A stretch of DNA of 64,000 nucleotides from Heloderma charlesbogerti (GCA_026122225.1 JANEZZ010001952.1:124001-188000); one strand, 5' to 3'; positions 45,152 to 56,460 are shown, counted from the stretch's first letter. Translations and numbers: made by a program. Notes: generated from the sequence alone by a model not told the origin.

Positions 45152-45541
45152 TAGGGATGGGCAGATGGTGTAACTCGGTTCCGTCTGTGTTTCGTGGATG
45201 GTCAGGCGCCTTCCATTTTGTCGTCCACGCATTGACGACATCAGATTTTTGCGTTTCCAAATCTGCACAAATGCACATGTGCAAAAATGCTCAATTCCCC
45301 CCCCCCATGTGCATTTTCACTCTTTAGCCTATGGGGGAAATGCACATGTTTGGCCATTTTTTAATTGTGTGTATTTTTCTATGACAAAATTTGTGCAAAA
45401 TCAGGAAAGTTAGAAAAGTGGTCTGCAAGTCTGTGGAATCAGCCTGACAGGAGGTAAGATGGTCTGCTGTGGAATCCGCGGTTTGGATTCATCAAAATCC
45501 AAACTCATTTGGCTCTGTTGTGGATTCCTACGACATCCCTG
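45152..45541. mobile_element. hAT-type element, family 1b (390 bp)
   Basis: TAGGGATGGGCAGATGGTGT ... TCCTACGACATCCCTG. TSD GTTATGAC / GTCATGAC (7/8). GTCTGTGTTTCGTGGAT is the family signature. Confidence 0.88.
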
Positions 45542-45564
45542 GTCATGACATCATGTATCGCTAT

Positions 45565-45841
45565 GTATGCACATATTTAAATATGAGGCATTATACCTCA
45601 AATTTTGCTCACATTAAGCTTTCTTGCCTCCAAACTGTGCATGTTTAAATATGCACATTTTTTAAACTTCCTTTTTACACACACAAGAAAGGCGGGAAAA
45701 TGGCAGATGCTCACCGGACTGATTGCAGTGAGTCCGGGAGGGCACGAGTGCGGGGCGAGCGGGCGTGAGCAGGAGGTGGAGCCAGGACAGCATCTCAGGA
45801 GGTACAGTCTGGGGTTCATGGGTGTGACCCGCGACATCCCT
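45565..45841. mobile_element. hAT-type element, family 1d, right part
   Basis: GAGGCATTATACCTCAAATT through CGGGAAAATGGCAGATGCTC to GACCCGCGACATCCCTA; same order as 7640-7933. The left half is missing or replaced by the element at 45152. Confidence 0.65.
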
Positions 45842-46453
45842 ACTGCATAATCATGTAATCAAATGGGATAGGTTTGTGGAAAGAGTTCAAATGCCAACCT
45901 TTTCCTAAAGGGTTAAAGTAACATTATCACATTTCCTCCTGAAAGAACAGGGTTAAACCAACTAACCCAGCACATGCACCGAAATAACACGGTTTAGATG
46001 CCGGCTGTGCACGCTATTCAATCTATTCAAAAATCAATAACAAATTCGTAAGGCAGTGGTCTGAGCTTGCTACATAGGTGAGCATTGTGAACACATGGGT
46101 TTCAACCAATGAGCCAAGTAGCTATGGAATCCGGGGGTATCACTAGTACTACTAAATACCAGTTTTGGAAGGGGTAATCCTGGAGGAATACCACTGTCTT
46201 CATGCCCTCTGTGGGAGCCTTGGTGACTTCTATTGGAGATGGAATGCAGTGCCAAGACTAAATATACTGCTGTGGATCCAGCCCAGCTCTTATATTCATT
46301 TCACATACATTGTCTCATGAATCCTTCCCTGTTAAGTAAGTGATGTAAGTCAGGTACACCTTTATCCTCGTATTGGGGAATTAATGGAATTTGGGGTGGT
46401 TTGCTGAAGGCCACTTAGATTGTGGAGGAAGCAACATTCAAACTCAGCAGCAC
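45842..46453. other. Intronic gap, nothing recognised
   Basis: No exon or repeat recognised. Confidence 0.4.
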
Positions 46454-46893
46454 TAGGGATATGTGAACCCACTGCCATCTGGGTTCTCTAGGAACCTGCC
46501 CAGCCCCTTCCCCTGCTCACCAGTCCCTGGACCGTGCTGGAGTCCCTCCCACGCTCTGCAAGCAGTCTGCGCTCACCCATGCGGCCTTGTCAAGCTCCGC
46601 GGTTGTTGTTTTTTGAGAAATAAAATGGCTATGGCAAAAATGAGCAGATTTGCATGTGCAAAATATGTGTGTTTGCAAAACTGTGCATTTTTGCACATTC
46701 GCAACTATGCACGTTTTTGTGAATGCATTTTATTTTTCATAAAATGGAGACCACACAGCTCGATGAGGCCGCCGGGGTGAGTGCGGGCTGCTCGCCGAGC
46801 ACAGGCAGGGACTGAGCGGGGGCAGGGGCTTGGCGAGTGGGGCTTATGGGTGCAGACAGGGAGTTCTGCCAGAATCAGGTCCCTCCATCCCTA
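46454..46893. mobile_element. hAT-type element, family 1d
   Basis: TAGGGATATGTGAACCCACT ... GGTCCCTCCATCCCTA. Central palindromic TTTGCA/TGCAAA phrases (46640-46740). TSD not convincing (AGCAGCAC / CTTGGCAC). Confidence 0.65.
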
Positions 46894-47006
46894 CTTGGCA
46901 CTTCCCAATTCATAGCAAGGGATGCTTGAGGAATCCATTCTTTGCTTATTTCAGTATGAACCGGCGTGATCCACACCTTTGCCCTGCACCAATGTGCAGA
47001 TCAGAA

Positions 47007-47238
47007 TGTAGACCTCTATCCTTACTCATAGCTCAGTCTCTTAGGGCAGAATCCTATGCATGTTTAGACAGAAAAAAAGTCCTGCAACTGCCAGGATTCC
47101 CCAGCCAGTTGTAGGATGTTTTTTCTTTCTTTCTGTCTAACATGCATAGGCTCTTGCCCTTAGCCATTGAGCTATCCTAGCTCTCAGGTTACTGTTTATT
47201 TGTAATTAATTTATTGAAGGGATTTCTATCCTGTCCTT
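47007..47238. repeat. 232-bp direct duplication, copy 1
   Basis: TGTAGACCTCTATCCTTACT through GATTTCTATCCTGTCCTT; matches 47947-48178 with about 4 differences. Contains the Harbinger-like MITE 47044-47159 (TTA flanks). Confidence 0.95.
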
Positions 47239-47486
47239 TCAGATTTCATCCTTCTCCAGATTTTGCAATGCCATTCTTGGGTCCAAAAACCTTATCAAAA
47301 TAAATTTTAAAATGCATGTGTTTATGCCAAATACGTTCAGAGATGCACATGCTGAGAGAAAATATGTTCCAAAATTTATTTGAATGCACATTTTCATGCG
47401 GAGTTATATGCAGAAGCAGGAGAGAACAAATTTATGAATGAACACATGCAAAAGTGACATGGTCTGGAAACATACCGATCCATCCA

Positions 47487-47960
47487 TCATAAGAACATAA
47501 GAAGAGCCATGCTGGATCAGACCAAGAGTCCAGAGTCCAACCTTCTGTTCACAAAGTGGCCAGCCAGCTGTCGACCAGGAAGCCACAAGCAAGACACGAG
47601 TGCAACAGCACCCTCCCACCCATGTTCCCCAGCAACGGATGTACACAGGCTCACTGCCTCTGGTACTGGAGGTAGCACGTAGCCATCAAGACTAGTAGCC
47701 ATTGATAGCCCTTTTCCTCTAGGAATTTGTCCAACCCCCTTTTAAAGCCTTCCAAATTGGTGGCCATCACTACGTCCCGTGGTAGTGAATTCCATAGTTT
47801 AACTCTGAGCTGTGTGAAATCCTTCTGTTTATCTGTCCTGAATCTCCCATTAATCAGCTTCACTGGATGACCCCATTGGGTTCTAGTGTTATGAGAGAGG
47901 AAGAGAAATGTCTCCCTATCCACATTCTCCACACCGTGCATAATTTTGTAGACCTCTATC
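47487..47960 (-). repeat. Old LINE 3' region (squamate CR1-like), minus strand
   Basis: TAAGAACATAAGAAGAGCCA ... GCTGGATCAGACCAAGAGTC at left and CCCTTTTAAAGCCTTCCAAA ... TCCACACCGTGCATAATTTT at right. Minus-strand frame 47651-47941 includes LWNSLPRDVVMATNLEGF. Confidence 0.65.
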
Positions 47961-48178
47961 CTTACTCATAGCTCAGTCTCTTAGGGCAGAATCCTATGCA
48001 TGTTTAGACAGAAAAAAAGTCCTGCAACCGCCAGCATTCCCCAGCCAGTTGTAGGATGTTTTTTCTTTCTTTCTGTCTAACATGCATAGGCTCTTGCCCT
48101 TAGCCATTGAGCTACCCTAGCTCTCAGGTTACTGTTTATTTGTAATTAATTTATTGAAGGGATTTTTATCCTGTCCTT
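47947..48178. repeat. 232-bp direct duplication, copy 2
   Basis: Offset exactly 940 bp from copy 1 and about 98% identical. Contains MITE copy 47984-48099. Its first bases continue the LINE at 47487-47960. Confidence 0.95.
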
Positions 48179-49300
48179 CAAACCTATTCCCAGGACAGTT
48201 TATAAAAAAGAAAGAAAAAAAGACAATTAACACAATTAAAATTTGCAATCACGATACTAAAAGTAGGGCATCTAAAGAAAGTAGCATAAAAGCAAGCAGC
48301 AGAGATAGATTAACATTTTAGATGTTAATCTAATCTGTTAGATTAAGGCCGGGATTTTTTTTTAAATTCCTCGCCTGGCACCAAAATGACATTAAAGGAG
48401 CTGGCTCCCTTTAAGCCTCTCTGGGGAGGATGTTCCATGCATGGGGGCACCACTGTGAAGGACCTTTCCCTGATAGCCAGCCACTGCTCCTCTGATGGAA
48501 TGGGGGGGGTGAACCCAGTGAAGGAACTATGTTGATGACATGTGGAGACAGGTGATCCTTCAGTAGCCAGGTCCCAAATTATGACAGGATTGAAAGTCAA
48601 AACCAGCACTGTGAATTGGGCCTGGAAATGGACCAGGATCCAGAGCAGTTGAAGCACTAGTGTAATATGATTAAGGTTGGCATGGACATCCAGTTGGGGC
48701 TTGAAGCCTGGAGGTTTCTTGCCAGCTCAGCCCCCATGGACACCATTCCGCAGACCCCCACGCTTGCCCAATTCAATACACACTGAGTCGGGCAAGCACA
48801 TGGCCACCCGCTCCCTTGCTGAGCTGTCATTGTGCATAAGAATGGCAGATTGGCCTTTTTCATAAATAACCATGTATGCAAATGGTGGCCGTAAAAGGGC
48901 TATCGATGCAACATTACAAGCCTAAATGGTCTATTTATGCCTGTAATGTTGCATAGATGGTCCCTTTACGGTCACTATTTGCATACATGGTTATTTATGA
49001 AGAAGGCTGAGCCACCATTTTTATGCAAAATGACTAACTACTTGGCAAGGGAGCTGGCGAATGCACGCTGCTTGCTGAGTGCCCATGGATTGCTGGGCAG
49101 CTCACTTGACATGGTGAGCAGGGGCAGGTGGCCAGTGAGGTTCCGGTGAGTGGTGCGTGACCCAGTCGGAAGTGCATCCATCCATCCCTAAATATTATCA
49201 TGCTTCTGGTTCCATGTGCCAATCTAGGAGCTCTACTTTGGACTACAAATTGCAGTTTCTCTACTGTCTTCAGTGACAGTCCCACAAATTAGAGCTGAGC
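48130..49300 (-). mobile_element. Minus-strand L2/CR1-clade LINE split by a hAT
   Basis: Typical inverted C-terminal and 3' UTR content (AATTGGGCCTGGAAATGGAC, AAACCAGCACTGTGAATTGG). The hAT at 48672-49190 interrupts it; it resumes with TCATGCTTCTGGTTCCATGT. Confidence 0.65.
48672..49190. mobile_element. hAT-type element, family 1c (519 bp)
   Basis: TAAGGTTGGCATGGACATCC ... AGTGCATCCATCCATCCCTA. TSD AATATGAT / AATATTAT (7/8). Centre is a long palindrome (48868-49003), arms ATAACCATGTATGCAAATGG and inverse. Confidence 0.9.
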
Positions 49301-49765
49301 CAAAATTTCTTAGAAGACATTTTTTTTCTGGGGAAATTGCTGAGATGTCTCTTTTTTCATTCCCTGGAAAAAGAAAGTTACTTTTCTCTGAATGTTCTCC
49401 ATCGTGTTCCCCTCCACCCCCCACTCCAGAATGACACAGGATCCCATAATATAAATCCCAAGGAATCATGGTACTAGCCCGAGCCCCACCTTCAGCTGGA
49501 ATCAACTGTCGAAAATGGAACCATTCTTCCTAACCTCTGTCCGCCTTTGCTAGTCATTTGTGGCATATCATATCAGCAGCTCTCAACAGAATCAACTCTT
49601 TTAGCTTCCATGCTGTATCAAGCACAAACAACTAGGCAAGTGGGTATATTTCTGGTGTTTTCCACAGCTCTCCCCTTGGCCAGCAGGTAGCAGTTTCTTA
49701 GCAACTGCGCAACCCTCTCCTGTGAGACAACAACATTTAGCAGCCTCCTTTTCTCTCATCTCCAG
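49301..49765. other. Intron before exon B
   Basis: No repeat recognised. The last 30 bases are a pyrimidine-rich tract (CTCCTTTTCTCTCATCTCCAG), the splice acceptor. Confidence 0.7.
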
Positions 49766-49897
49766 GTGTTTTGCGACTACCACGGCCATTCCCAGAGGAA
49801 GAACGTGTTCCTGTATGGATGCAGCATAAAAGAGACCTTGTGGCAAGCAGGATGCACAGTTGACACAACTGTTGTCACAGAGGATGTCGGATACAGG
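49766..49897 (+). CDS. AGBL1: Internal exon B of the same carboxypeptidase gene, zinc-ligand exon
   Basis: A 132-bp exon, 44 codons, phase 0 at both ends. The acceptor is a T/C-rich tract ending CATCTCCAG and the donor is GTAAGA. The peptide begins [20 protein letters not shown] and continues [11 protein letters not shown] to EDVGYR. CDYHGHS holds the third zinc-binding histidine of CCP enzymes, and NVFLYGCS is a family signature. The first codon is GTG (Val), which continues the open frame across the splice and is not a start. The KETLWQA stretch is what makes me prefer AGBL1 over AGTPBP1. The intron from exon A is 25,971 bp and holds much of the repeat content of this window, consistent with the very large introns of AGBL1. 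The following exon (expected to begin TLPK) was not found before 64000. Confidence 0.9.
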
Positions 49898-50352
49898 GTA
49901 AGACATGCTCTTTATAGCAGGCACTTCTGCGCAGAAACTCCAGATGAAATTACCTTGGTCCTCCCTGGTTTAGACTTTGAATCATTTGCTCTAATACTAA
50001 ACTCAGGTAGTGAGTGCTAGCAAATGGAACCAAAATGGGCCACTGACAAACAAGATGGAGGTGTTAGCATGTTGGGGGGGAATACTGAGGTTTGCAGAAG
50101 CATAAGAATATGAATATATATATATATATATATATATCTCCTCAGAAGGAGAAACAGAACAGCCCTATGAGGACTGAGCATGACCAATAGCCATGGAGTG
50201 TTGTGAGTCAGTTGTGAAAGAAAAATGGGAAAATGAGGTGAATCGGTAAGATAAAACGGCATGCTTGAATCCGTTACAACTTATAGCATCCTGTAGGGGG
50301 TAGGATAACTGAATAACTGACTGGAACCCTGAACAGGAGCATTCCTATTAGG
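49898..50352. other. Intron after exon B with an (AT)n run
   Basis: Starts with donor GTAAGA. (AT)n at 50113-50138. Nothing else recognised. Confidence 0.6.
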
Positions 50353-51817
50353 TAGGGATGTCAGAGAATTCTGCCACGGACTCCAGTGAGGCCGGATTTT
50401 AAAGAATCTGGCCCCCTGGAATCTGTGGCGGAATGGCCTCCCGCCCCCCAGCCTAGGGATGTACGAAAGTCACTTATCTTTTCATGGAATTGATTCGCGG
50501 TGGGGGGAAGGTGCTCCATCCCTCCCCCCGGAATCCTTGATGGGGGGGGAGGCAATTTGGTCCTCCCCCCCAGAATCCTGCCCGGCTGGCTGCGCTCCGC
50601 GGTGGCTCTGTGGAGCAGCCAGCCAGGGCTGTCCGTAGCTGGACTTCCAGCCGCGGATGGGCTGCTGTGGATGCAAATGGTGGCCGCCGTAGCGGCCGCC
50701 ATTTGCATCCAGCCAGGCTGCCGTGATAGGGTATGTAAGTATTTACATAGCCTATCACAGCTGGGCAAAAACAACAACAACACCGTACGCAAATGGCGGC
50801 GGCTACGGTGGCTGCCATTTGCGTTCCCTATTTTTCGCTGTTTTACCTTATGTAAATATTTACATAGGGTATTGCGGCAAAAAAAGGGGAACGCAAATAG
50901 CGCCACTACGCTATTTGTGTTCCCCTTTTTTTTCGCCGTAATAGCCTGCGTAAATATTTACGTAGGCTAAAACAACGAAAAACAGGGAACGCAAATGGCG
51001 GCCGCCATAGCCGCTGCCATTTGCATAGGCTGTTTGTTTGTTTTTTTGCTTCGCTTGCCATGATAGGCTACATAAATACTTACATAGCCTATCATGGCAA
51101 AGACCAGGATGCAAATGGCAGCCGTGGGAGCCGGTCGAAAGACCAGCCGGAGCCACCGGAAATGCCACCAGAGCTGCCGCCGTCCGGAACATCCACCCTA
51201 GGTAAGCTTCGTCCTGGGGGGAATCTGCGGGGGGGCGGGGGGGCAGGCCATTCTGCCATGGATTTCGGGGGGCTGAATGCCAGTGCATTCGGCCTCACTG
51301 AAATCCGTGGCAGAATTCTCCACCATCCCTACTCTGGCCCCCAGCGGAATCCCCCTGGGACGGAACTTACCTGGGGTGGATGTGGCGGCGGCTCCGGCGG
51401 CAGCTCCGGTGGCTCTGGTGGCGGCACTGGCAGCGATGATGGCAGCAGCGGCTCCGGCTGGTCTCCTGGCTGGCCGCTGCTGGGCTGCTGCAGCAGCAAA
51501 TGGCGGCCGTCGTAGCAGCCGCCATGTGTGGCCTTGCAGGCAGCCGTGATGGGCTACATAAGTATTTACATAGCCTATCACGGCAAAGAGCGGGGGCACC
51601 AATGGCATAGTGGCTGCCATTTGCATCCCTGTTCTTTGCCATGATAGGCTACGTAAATACTTACATAGCCTTATCACGGCTGCCTGCAAGGTTGCAAATG
51701 GCGGCCACTACGACGGCTGCCACCAGCCAGGGAGGATTCCAGGGAGAGGGACGGAGCACCTCCCCCACACCGCGGATGCCCCGGTATGGAATAAGGTAAG
51801 TGTTTCGTACATCCCTA
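50353..51817. mobile_element. Family-1 hAT element (outer) with nested hAT
   Basis: R end TAGGGATGTCAGAGAATTCT at left; L end GGTAAGTGTTTCGTACATCCCTA at right. Own parts 50353-50453 and 51332-51817; the join restores the usual CCTCC..CCCCCAGCGGAATCC order seen at 59385-59430. Left flank CTATTAGG; only CTATT remains at right before the next element. Confidence 0.85.
50454..51331. mobile_element. Family-1a multi-hairpin hAT element (inner, 878 bp)
   Basis: L end TAGGGATGTACGAAAGTC, R end ending CCACCATCCCTA. Flanks CCCCAGCC / CTCTGGCC, 5/8 with all differences transitions. Four or more hairpins alternate between GTGATAGG and TTTTACCTTATGTAAAT / TAGCCTGCGTAAATATT types. Confidence 0.85.
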
Positions 51818-51822
51818 CTATT

Positions 51823-52555
51823 TAGGGGTGGACGAAAGTCACTTACCTTTTCTCGAAGCTTGTTCGCGGTGGGGGGGAGGCGCTTCGCTGCTCCCCCTGC
51901 GAAGTTCAGGCCGGGGGGGGAGGCTTCCCGCCTCGCCCGGCCGAAATTCAGGCTGGGGGGGAGGCTTCCCGCCTCGCCCAGCCGCGAACGCGAAAGTTAA
52001 AAAAAAAACACGCCCCCTGATAGGCTACGTGACGATTCACGTAGCCTATCACGGCTAGATCTGCAAAGTCAGCCGTGATAGGCTACGTCAATCATCACGT
52101 AGCCTATCACGGGTGACTTAAAAAAAAAAAAAAGCGCGTACGCTAATGGCAGCCCCCATAGGGAGCCGCCATTCCCGTTCCTTATTTAGTCGCTGTAGTC
52201 TATGTAAATGTTTACGCAGACTACGGCGAAAATAAGGGCAACGCAAATAGCGTTGCCCTTATTTTCACTGTAGTCTACGTAAATCTTTACGTAGACTACA
52301 GGGACCAAATAAGGAATGCAAATGGTGGCTCCCTATGGGGGCCGCCATTTGCGTACGCGCTTTTTTTTTTTTTTTTACTTTTCTTTTGAAGTTCGCGGCC
52401 GGGGAGACGGGGCGCTTCTCCCCGGCCTGAATTTCGGCCGGGCGAGGAGGGAAGCCTCCCCCCCGCGGCCTGAACTTCGGGGGGAGAAGCGAAGCGCCTC
52501 CCCCCCACCGCAAAGCAAGCTGCGAGACCAGGTAAGTGACTTTCGTACATCCCTA
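51823..52555. mobile_element. Fold-back family-1a element with two L ends (733 bp)
   Basis: Left TAGGGGTGGACGAAAGTC and right GGTAAGTGACTTTCGTACAT then CCCTA are the same L module inverted, giving about 200-bp terminal inverted repeats that include the GGCGCTTCGC / GCGAAGCGCC block. The R module is absent. Interior: double hairpin, GCCGCCATT, two TAGTCTACG hairpins, GCCGCCATTTGCG. No matching TSD (CTACTATT / ACATCTAG). Confidence 0.88.
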
Positions 52556-52574
52556 ACATCTAGCAGTCTACTGT

Positions 52575-52755
52575 TACACTGGGATCAGAGAGACCCAAGG
52601 TCAAAACATCACTCAGCCCTGTAACTCACTTGGTGACAATGGACTAGGGACCCCTCCCCTGAGTCCCCTCTCAGTTTTAACCTCTTTCACAGGGTTGGAT
52701 AGTGTGAGATAAAAACCCATGTTGGCCACCCTGATTATCTTGCAAGAAAAGGGGA
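52575..52755 (+). repeat. Degraded SINE fragment
   Basis: GATCAGAGAGACCCAAGGTC ... CTTTCACAGGGTTGGATAGT ... GAAAAGGGGAATACAAG resembles the Sauria-type SINE without its head. Confidence 0.45.
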
Positions 52756-52806
52756 ATACAAGTTGTTGCGAACTGCCCAGAGAGCTTTTCCTATTAGACA
52801 GTATTA

Positions 52807-53901
52807 TTGTTGTTCAGTCGTTAAGTCGTGTCTGACTCTTCGTGACCCCATGGACCATAGCACGCCAGGCCTTCCTGTCCTGCGCCCTCTCCTGGAGCAT
52901 GCTCAAGTCCATATTCATTGCATCGGTGATGCTATCTAGCCGTCTCATCCTCTGCCGTCCCCTTCTCCTTTTCCCTTCAGTCTTTCCCAGCATCAGGGTC
53001 TTTTCCAGAGAGTTTTCTCTTCACATTGGGTGGCCAAAATATTTGAGCTTCAGCTTCACTATCTGTCCTTCCAATGAGCACTCAGGGTTGATTTCCTTTA
53101 GGATTGACTGATTTGACCTCCTTGCAGTCCAGGGAACTTGTAAGAGTCTTCTCCAGCACCAATTCGAAAGCATCAGTGCTTCTGCGCTCAGCCTTCCTTA
53201 TAGTCCAGCTCTCACAGCCATACATTACAACTGGGAAAACCATAGCCTTGATTAGACGGACCTTTGTTGGCAAGGTGATGTCTCTGCTTCTTACTATGCT
53301 GTCTAGGTTTGCCATAACTTTCCTCCCAAGGAGCAAGTGTCTTTTAATTTCATGGCTACAGTCACCGTCTGTGGTGATCTTGGAGCCCAAGAAAATAAAT
53401 TCTGTCACTGCTTCCATTTCTTCCCCTTCTATATGCCAGGAAGTCATGGGGCCAGATGCCATGATCGTCGTTTTTTTAATGTTGAGTTTCAAACCAGCTT
53501 TTGCACTCTCCTCTTTCACCCTCAACAAAAGGCTCTCTAGATCCTCTTCGCTTTCTGCCATTAGGGTAGTATCATCTGTGTATCTGAGGTTGTTGATAAT
53601 TCTCCCAGCAATCTTAATTCCGACCTCTGATTCATCCAACCCGGCATTTCTCATGATGTACTCTGCATATAAATTAAATAAGCAGGGTGACAATATGCAG
53701 CCTTGTCGTACTCCTTTCCCAATTTTGAACCAATTGGTTGTTCCATGTCCGGTTCTTACTGTTGCTTCTTGACCCTCATACAGGTTTCTCAGGAGACAGG
53801 TAAGGTGGTCTGGTACTCCCATCTCTTTAAGAATTTGCCACAATTTGTTGTGATCCACACAATCAAAGGCTTTAGCATAGTCAATGAAGTAGAAATAGAC
53901 A
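52807..53901 (-). mobile_element. BovB LINE 3' third, minus strand
   Basis: Starts (3' end) TTGTTGTTCAGTCGTTAAGT; 5' truncated within FIDYAKAFD (TGAAGTAGAAATAGAC). Coding on the minus strand from 53858 to 53082 keeps GVRQGCILSP and RYTDDTTLMA (A to T in the YADD box) and then shifts frame by a 2-base loss in the ELWCW box. It lies in the tail of an L2 fragment (GCGAACTGCCCAGAGAGCTT). Confidence 0.92.
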
Positions 53902-54118
53902 TTTCTATTGACAAAATGTGCAAATCGAGCAAATTACAGCCACAATTTGTGCAAATTGCACAAGTTACATGCACAATTTGGGCAAATTTCTATTGACCTG
54001 ACCCCCCAGAAACAGCCTACAGATTTCAGTAAAAGCCCATGGCTCAGCTAGGCCAGGTGGGCAGCTGGGATCCGTTGGGTCCCTGAAGGGCCATATTTTC
54101 AAATGATGGCCATCCCTA
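53902..54118. mobile_element. hAT-type element, right part (GCAAATT-rich family)
   Basis: AAATTACAGCCACAATTTGT phrases and right end GATGGCCATCCCTA. Its left end is lost next to the BovB. Confidence 0.5.
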
Positions 54119-54480
54119 CCTGTGGCCCTCCAGATGTTGTTGGACTACAACTTGCATCAGCCCCAGATAGCATGGGCAATGGTCGAAGTTGACAGGAGAT
54201 GTAGTCCTACAACTTTTTGAGGGCCACAAGTGCCCCATATCTGCTCTACAAATTTGTCTAGCCACCCCTTTTAAAAGCCTTCTAGGCTCATGGCTATGAC
54301 CACATCGTTTGGCAGTGTATTCTATAATTGTCTTAGGTGCTGTTTGAAGATAGAAGTACTTCCTTTTCTCTGTTCTGAATCTATTGCCAGTCAATTTCAT
54401 TGGATGGCCCCAAGTTCTAATATTAGAGGAGAGGGGGAAAATAAATCCTTCAATATCCGCTCTTTCCCCATAATCATGCC
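54119..54480 (-). repeat. hAT-type MITE followed by old LINE fragment
   Basis: 54119-54250 is the CCCTCCAGATGTTGTTGGAC palindromic MITE. 54240-54480 resembles 47700-47900 (CCCTTTTAAAAGCCTTCTAG, TTTCATTGGATGGCCCCAAG). Confidence 0.5.
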
Positions 54481-55065
54481 ACTCTGTGGACTACGCATGC
54501 AGCAGAATAATGAGGTAGCAGTGGGTTGTAGAGTCCAGAGTGGCAGAATGGGCTTTACTATTTCAGATTGCAGTGTGTGTGTGTGTAATATTAATTAGAA
54601 AATTCTCCCTAATATTTTGATTTGGAAAAGAAAGAAAGAACCATGCAAAGAATTTTCTTTTCTTTTTTATACAAGAGACCAAGCACTGAAAAATGTGATC
54701 TCTCCCCCTGCAGTCTGGAGTGGCCCAATCTCCTTTGCCATCCCATTCTTTTTCATGTGGAGAATGGGCCTGAGTTTAATGGTACTTACACTCAGCTAAG
54801 TGCACATAGAATTGCAGCTTTACCCCCCACCCCCCGCCCTGCCTTTTAAGAACTTTTTATTTGGATAGATAACATTTGTGTGTGATGGATAAAATAGTTT
54901 ATATACCTGTACTGTTTTTGCACTTTGCAGTGCTGAGGGACAGCTGCAGCTTCCATCATTAAAGTATTTCCATAAGTGATCTTAATATAATGAAAGCTGA
55001 AACAGTGACCAAAGGAAGGATCTTACATGGCCTTCTTTAGCCCGATCTCTCTCGATTTCTCTTGA
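54481..55065. other. Intronic gap, nothing recognised
   Basis: Short (GT)n near 54570; no exon found. Confidence 0.4.
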
Positions 55066-56348
55066 TTTGTTTATTTATTTATTTATTATATTTATTTATT
55101 ATATTTATTTATATCCCGCCTTTTTCCCAATACTGGGACTCAAGGCGGCCTTACAATGTTAAAACTGCTACAATTAAAAACTATAAATAGAAATACAAAT
55201 ACAACTGCACAAAAGTTAAGAATATAATTAAATCATCAATATTAAAATTGTAAAAATATTAAAACATTAAAAGACAACCAGAACAACAAAAATGGTATCC
55301 ATACATCACATTTTCGCAGGTCCAGACTAGTTATCCCCAAAGGCCTGCTGGAACAAAAAAGTTTTTGCATGCCTATGAAAACATATCAAGGAGGGTGCCA
55401 CTCTTGCCTCCCTGGGAAGGGAGTTCCAGAGCCTTGGGGCATCCACTGAGAAGGCCCTCTCCTGTGTTCCCACCAGGCATGCCTGTGATGATGGCGAGAG
55501 AAGTGCTTCCCATGAGGATCTCAGGGCATGAGTAGGCTCATAGGGGAGAATATGGTCTTTCAGATAACCTGGACCCAAGCCGTATAGGGCTTTATAGGAC
55601 ATAACCAGCACTTTGAATTGTGCCCAGAAACAGACTGGGAGCCAGTGAAGCTGTTTTAACAGGGGAGTTGTATGCTCCCTGTAACCAGCCCCAGTCAGCA
55701 GTCTGGCCACAGTTCTTTGAACCAGCTGAATTTTCCGAACATTTTTCTGAGGCAGCCCCACGTAGAGTGCGTTACAGTCATCCAAACGGGATGTAACTAA
55801 GGCATGTGTCACTGTGGCCAAGTCAGACATCTCAAGGAACAGGCGCAGCTGGTGCACTAGCTTTAACTGTGCAAAGGCACTCCTGGCCACCGCTGAAACC
55901 TGGGCTGAATCCAGAAGTACACCCAAGCTGCGAACCTGTGTCTTCATGGGGAGTGTAACCCCATCTAGCACAAGCTGGATCCCTATTCCCTGATCTACCT
56001 TTCGACTGACCAGGAGCACCTCCGTCTTGTCTGGATTAAGCTTCAATTTGTTTGCCCTCATCCAGTCCATTACTGCCGACAGACACCGCTTCAGCACCCC
56101 AACAGCTTCCTTGGAATTAGATGAAAAGGAAAAGTAGAGTTGGGTGTCATCAGCGTACTGGTGACACCGAACCCCAGAACTCCAGACAACCTCCCCCAGT
56201 GGTTTCATGTATATGTTAAATGGCATGGGGGACAAAACAGAACCCTGAGGGACCCCACAAGCCAATGGTGAGGGAATCGAACAGGAGTCCCCCAGCACCA
56301 CCTTCTGGGTCTGCCCCTCCAAGAAGGAATGGAGCCACTGTAAAACAG
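55066..56348 (-). mobile_element. L2/CR1-clade LINE, 5'-truncated, minus strand
   Basis: The 3' tail at left is TTTATTTATTTATTATATTT repeated, followed by ATATCCCGCCTTTTTCCC. Coding runs leftward from 56322. 5' truncation at about 56348 abuts a pyrimidine microsatellite. Confidence 0.85.
55327..56322 (-). pseudogene. LINE reverse transcriptase C-terminal fragment, open 331 codons
   Basis: Contains GVPQGSVLSPMPFNIYM, the catalytic QYADDTQLYFSF, MRANKLKLNPDKTEVLLVS, RSLGVLLDS, TSRLDDCNALYVGLP, YREHTTPLLKQLHWLPV, GLGPGYLKD and APRLWNSLPREAR. These are RT motifs 5 onward plus the C-terminal domain of the L2/CR1 clade. No endonuclease (truncated). Uninterrupted, so fairly young. Confidence 0.88.
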
Positions 56349-56361
56349 ATTTCTCTCTCAG

Positions 56362-56427
56362 CCTGTCAGCCTGTCAGCCTCTGTCTGTCTGTCTGTCTGT
56401 CTGTCTCTCAGCCAGCCTCTGCCTCTG

Positions 56428-56460
<33 letters not shown>
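56362..56460. repeat. Compound CTGT / CTCT microsatellite
   Basis: CAGCCTGTCAGCCTGTCAGC, (CTGT)n, CTGCCTCTGCCT, then (CT)n. Confidence 0.95.

Noticed and set aside
50361..51689. Several 100-180 codon frames rich in Ala, Pro and Gly
   Set aside because: They arise from GC-rich end modules and hairpin arms of family-1a hATs and appear on both strands of most copies.
53104..53772. 222-codon plus-strand frame
   Set aside because: Antisense shadow of the minus-strand BovB; the same shadow appears opposite the other BovB copies.
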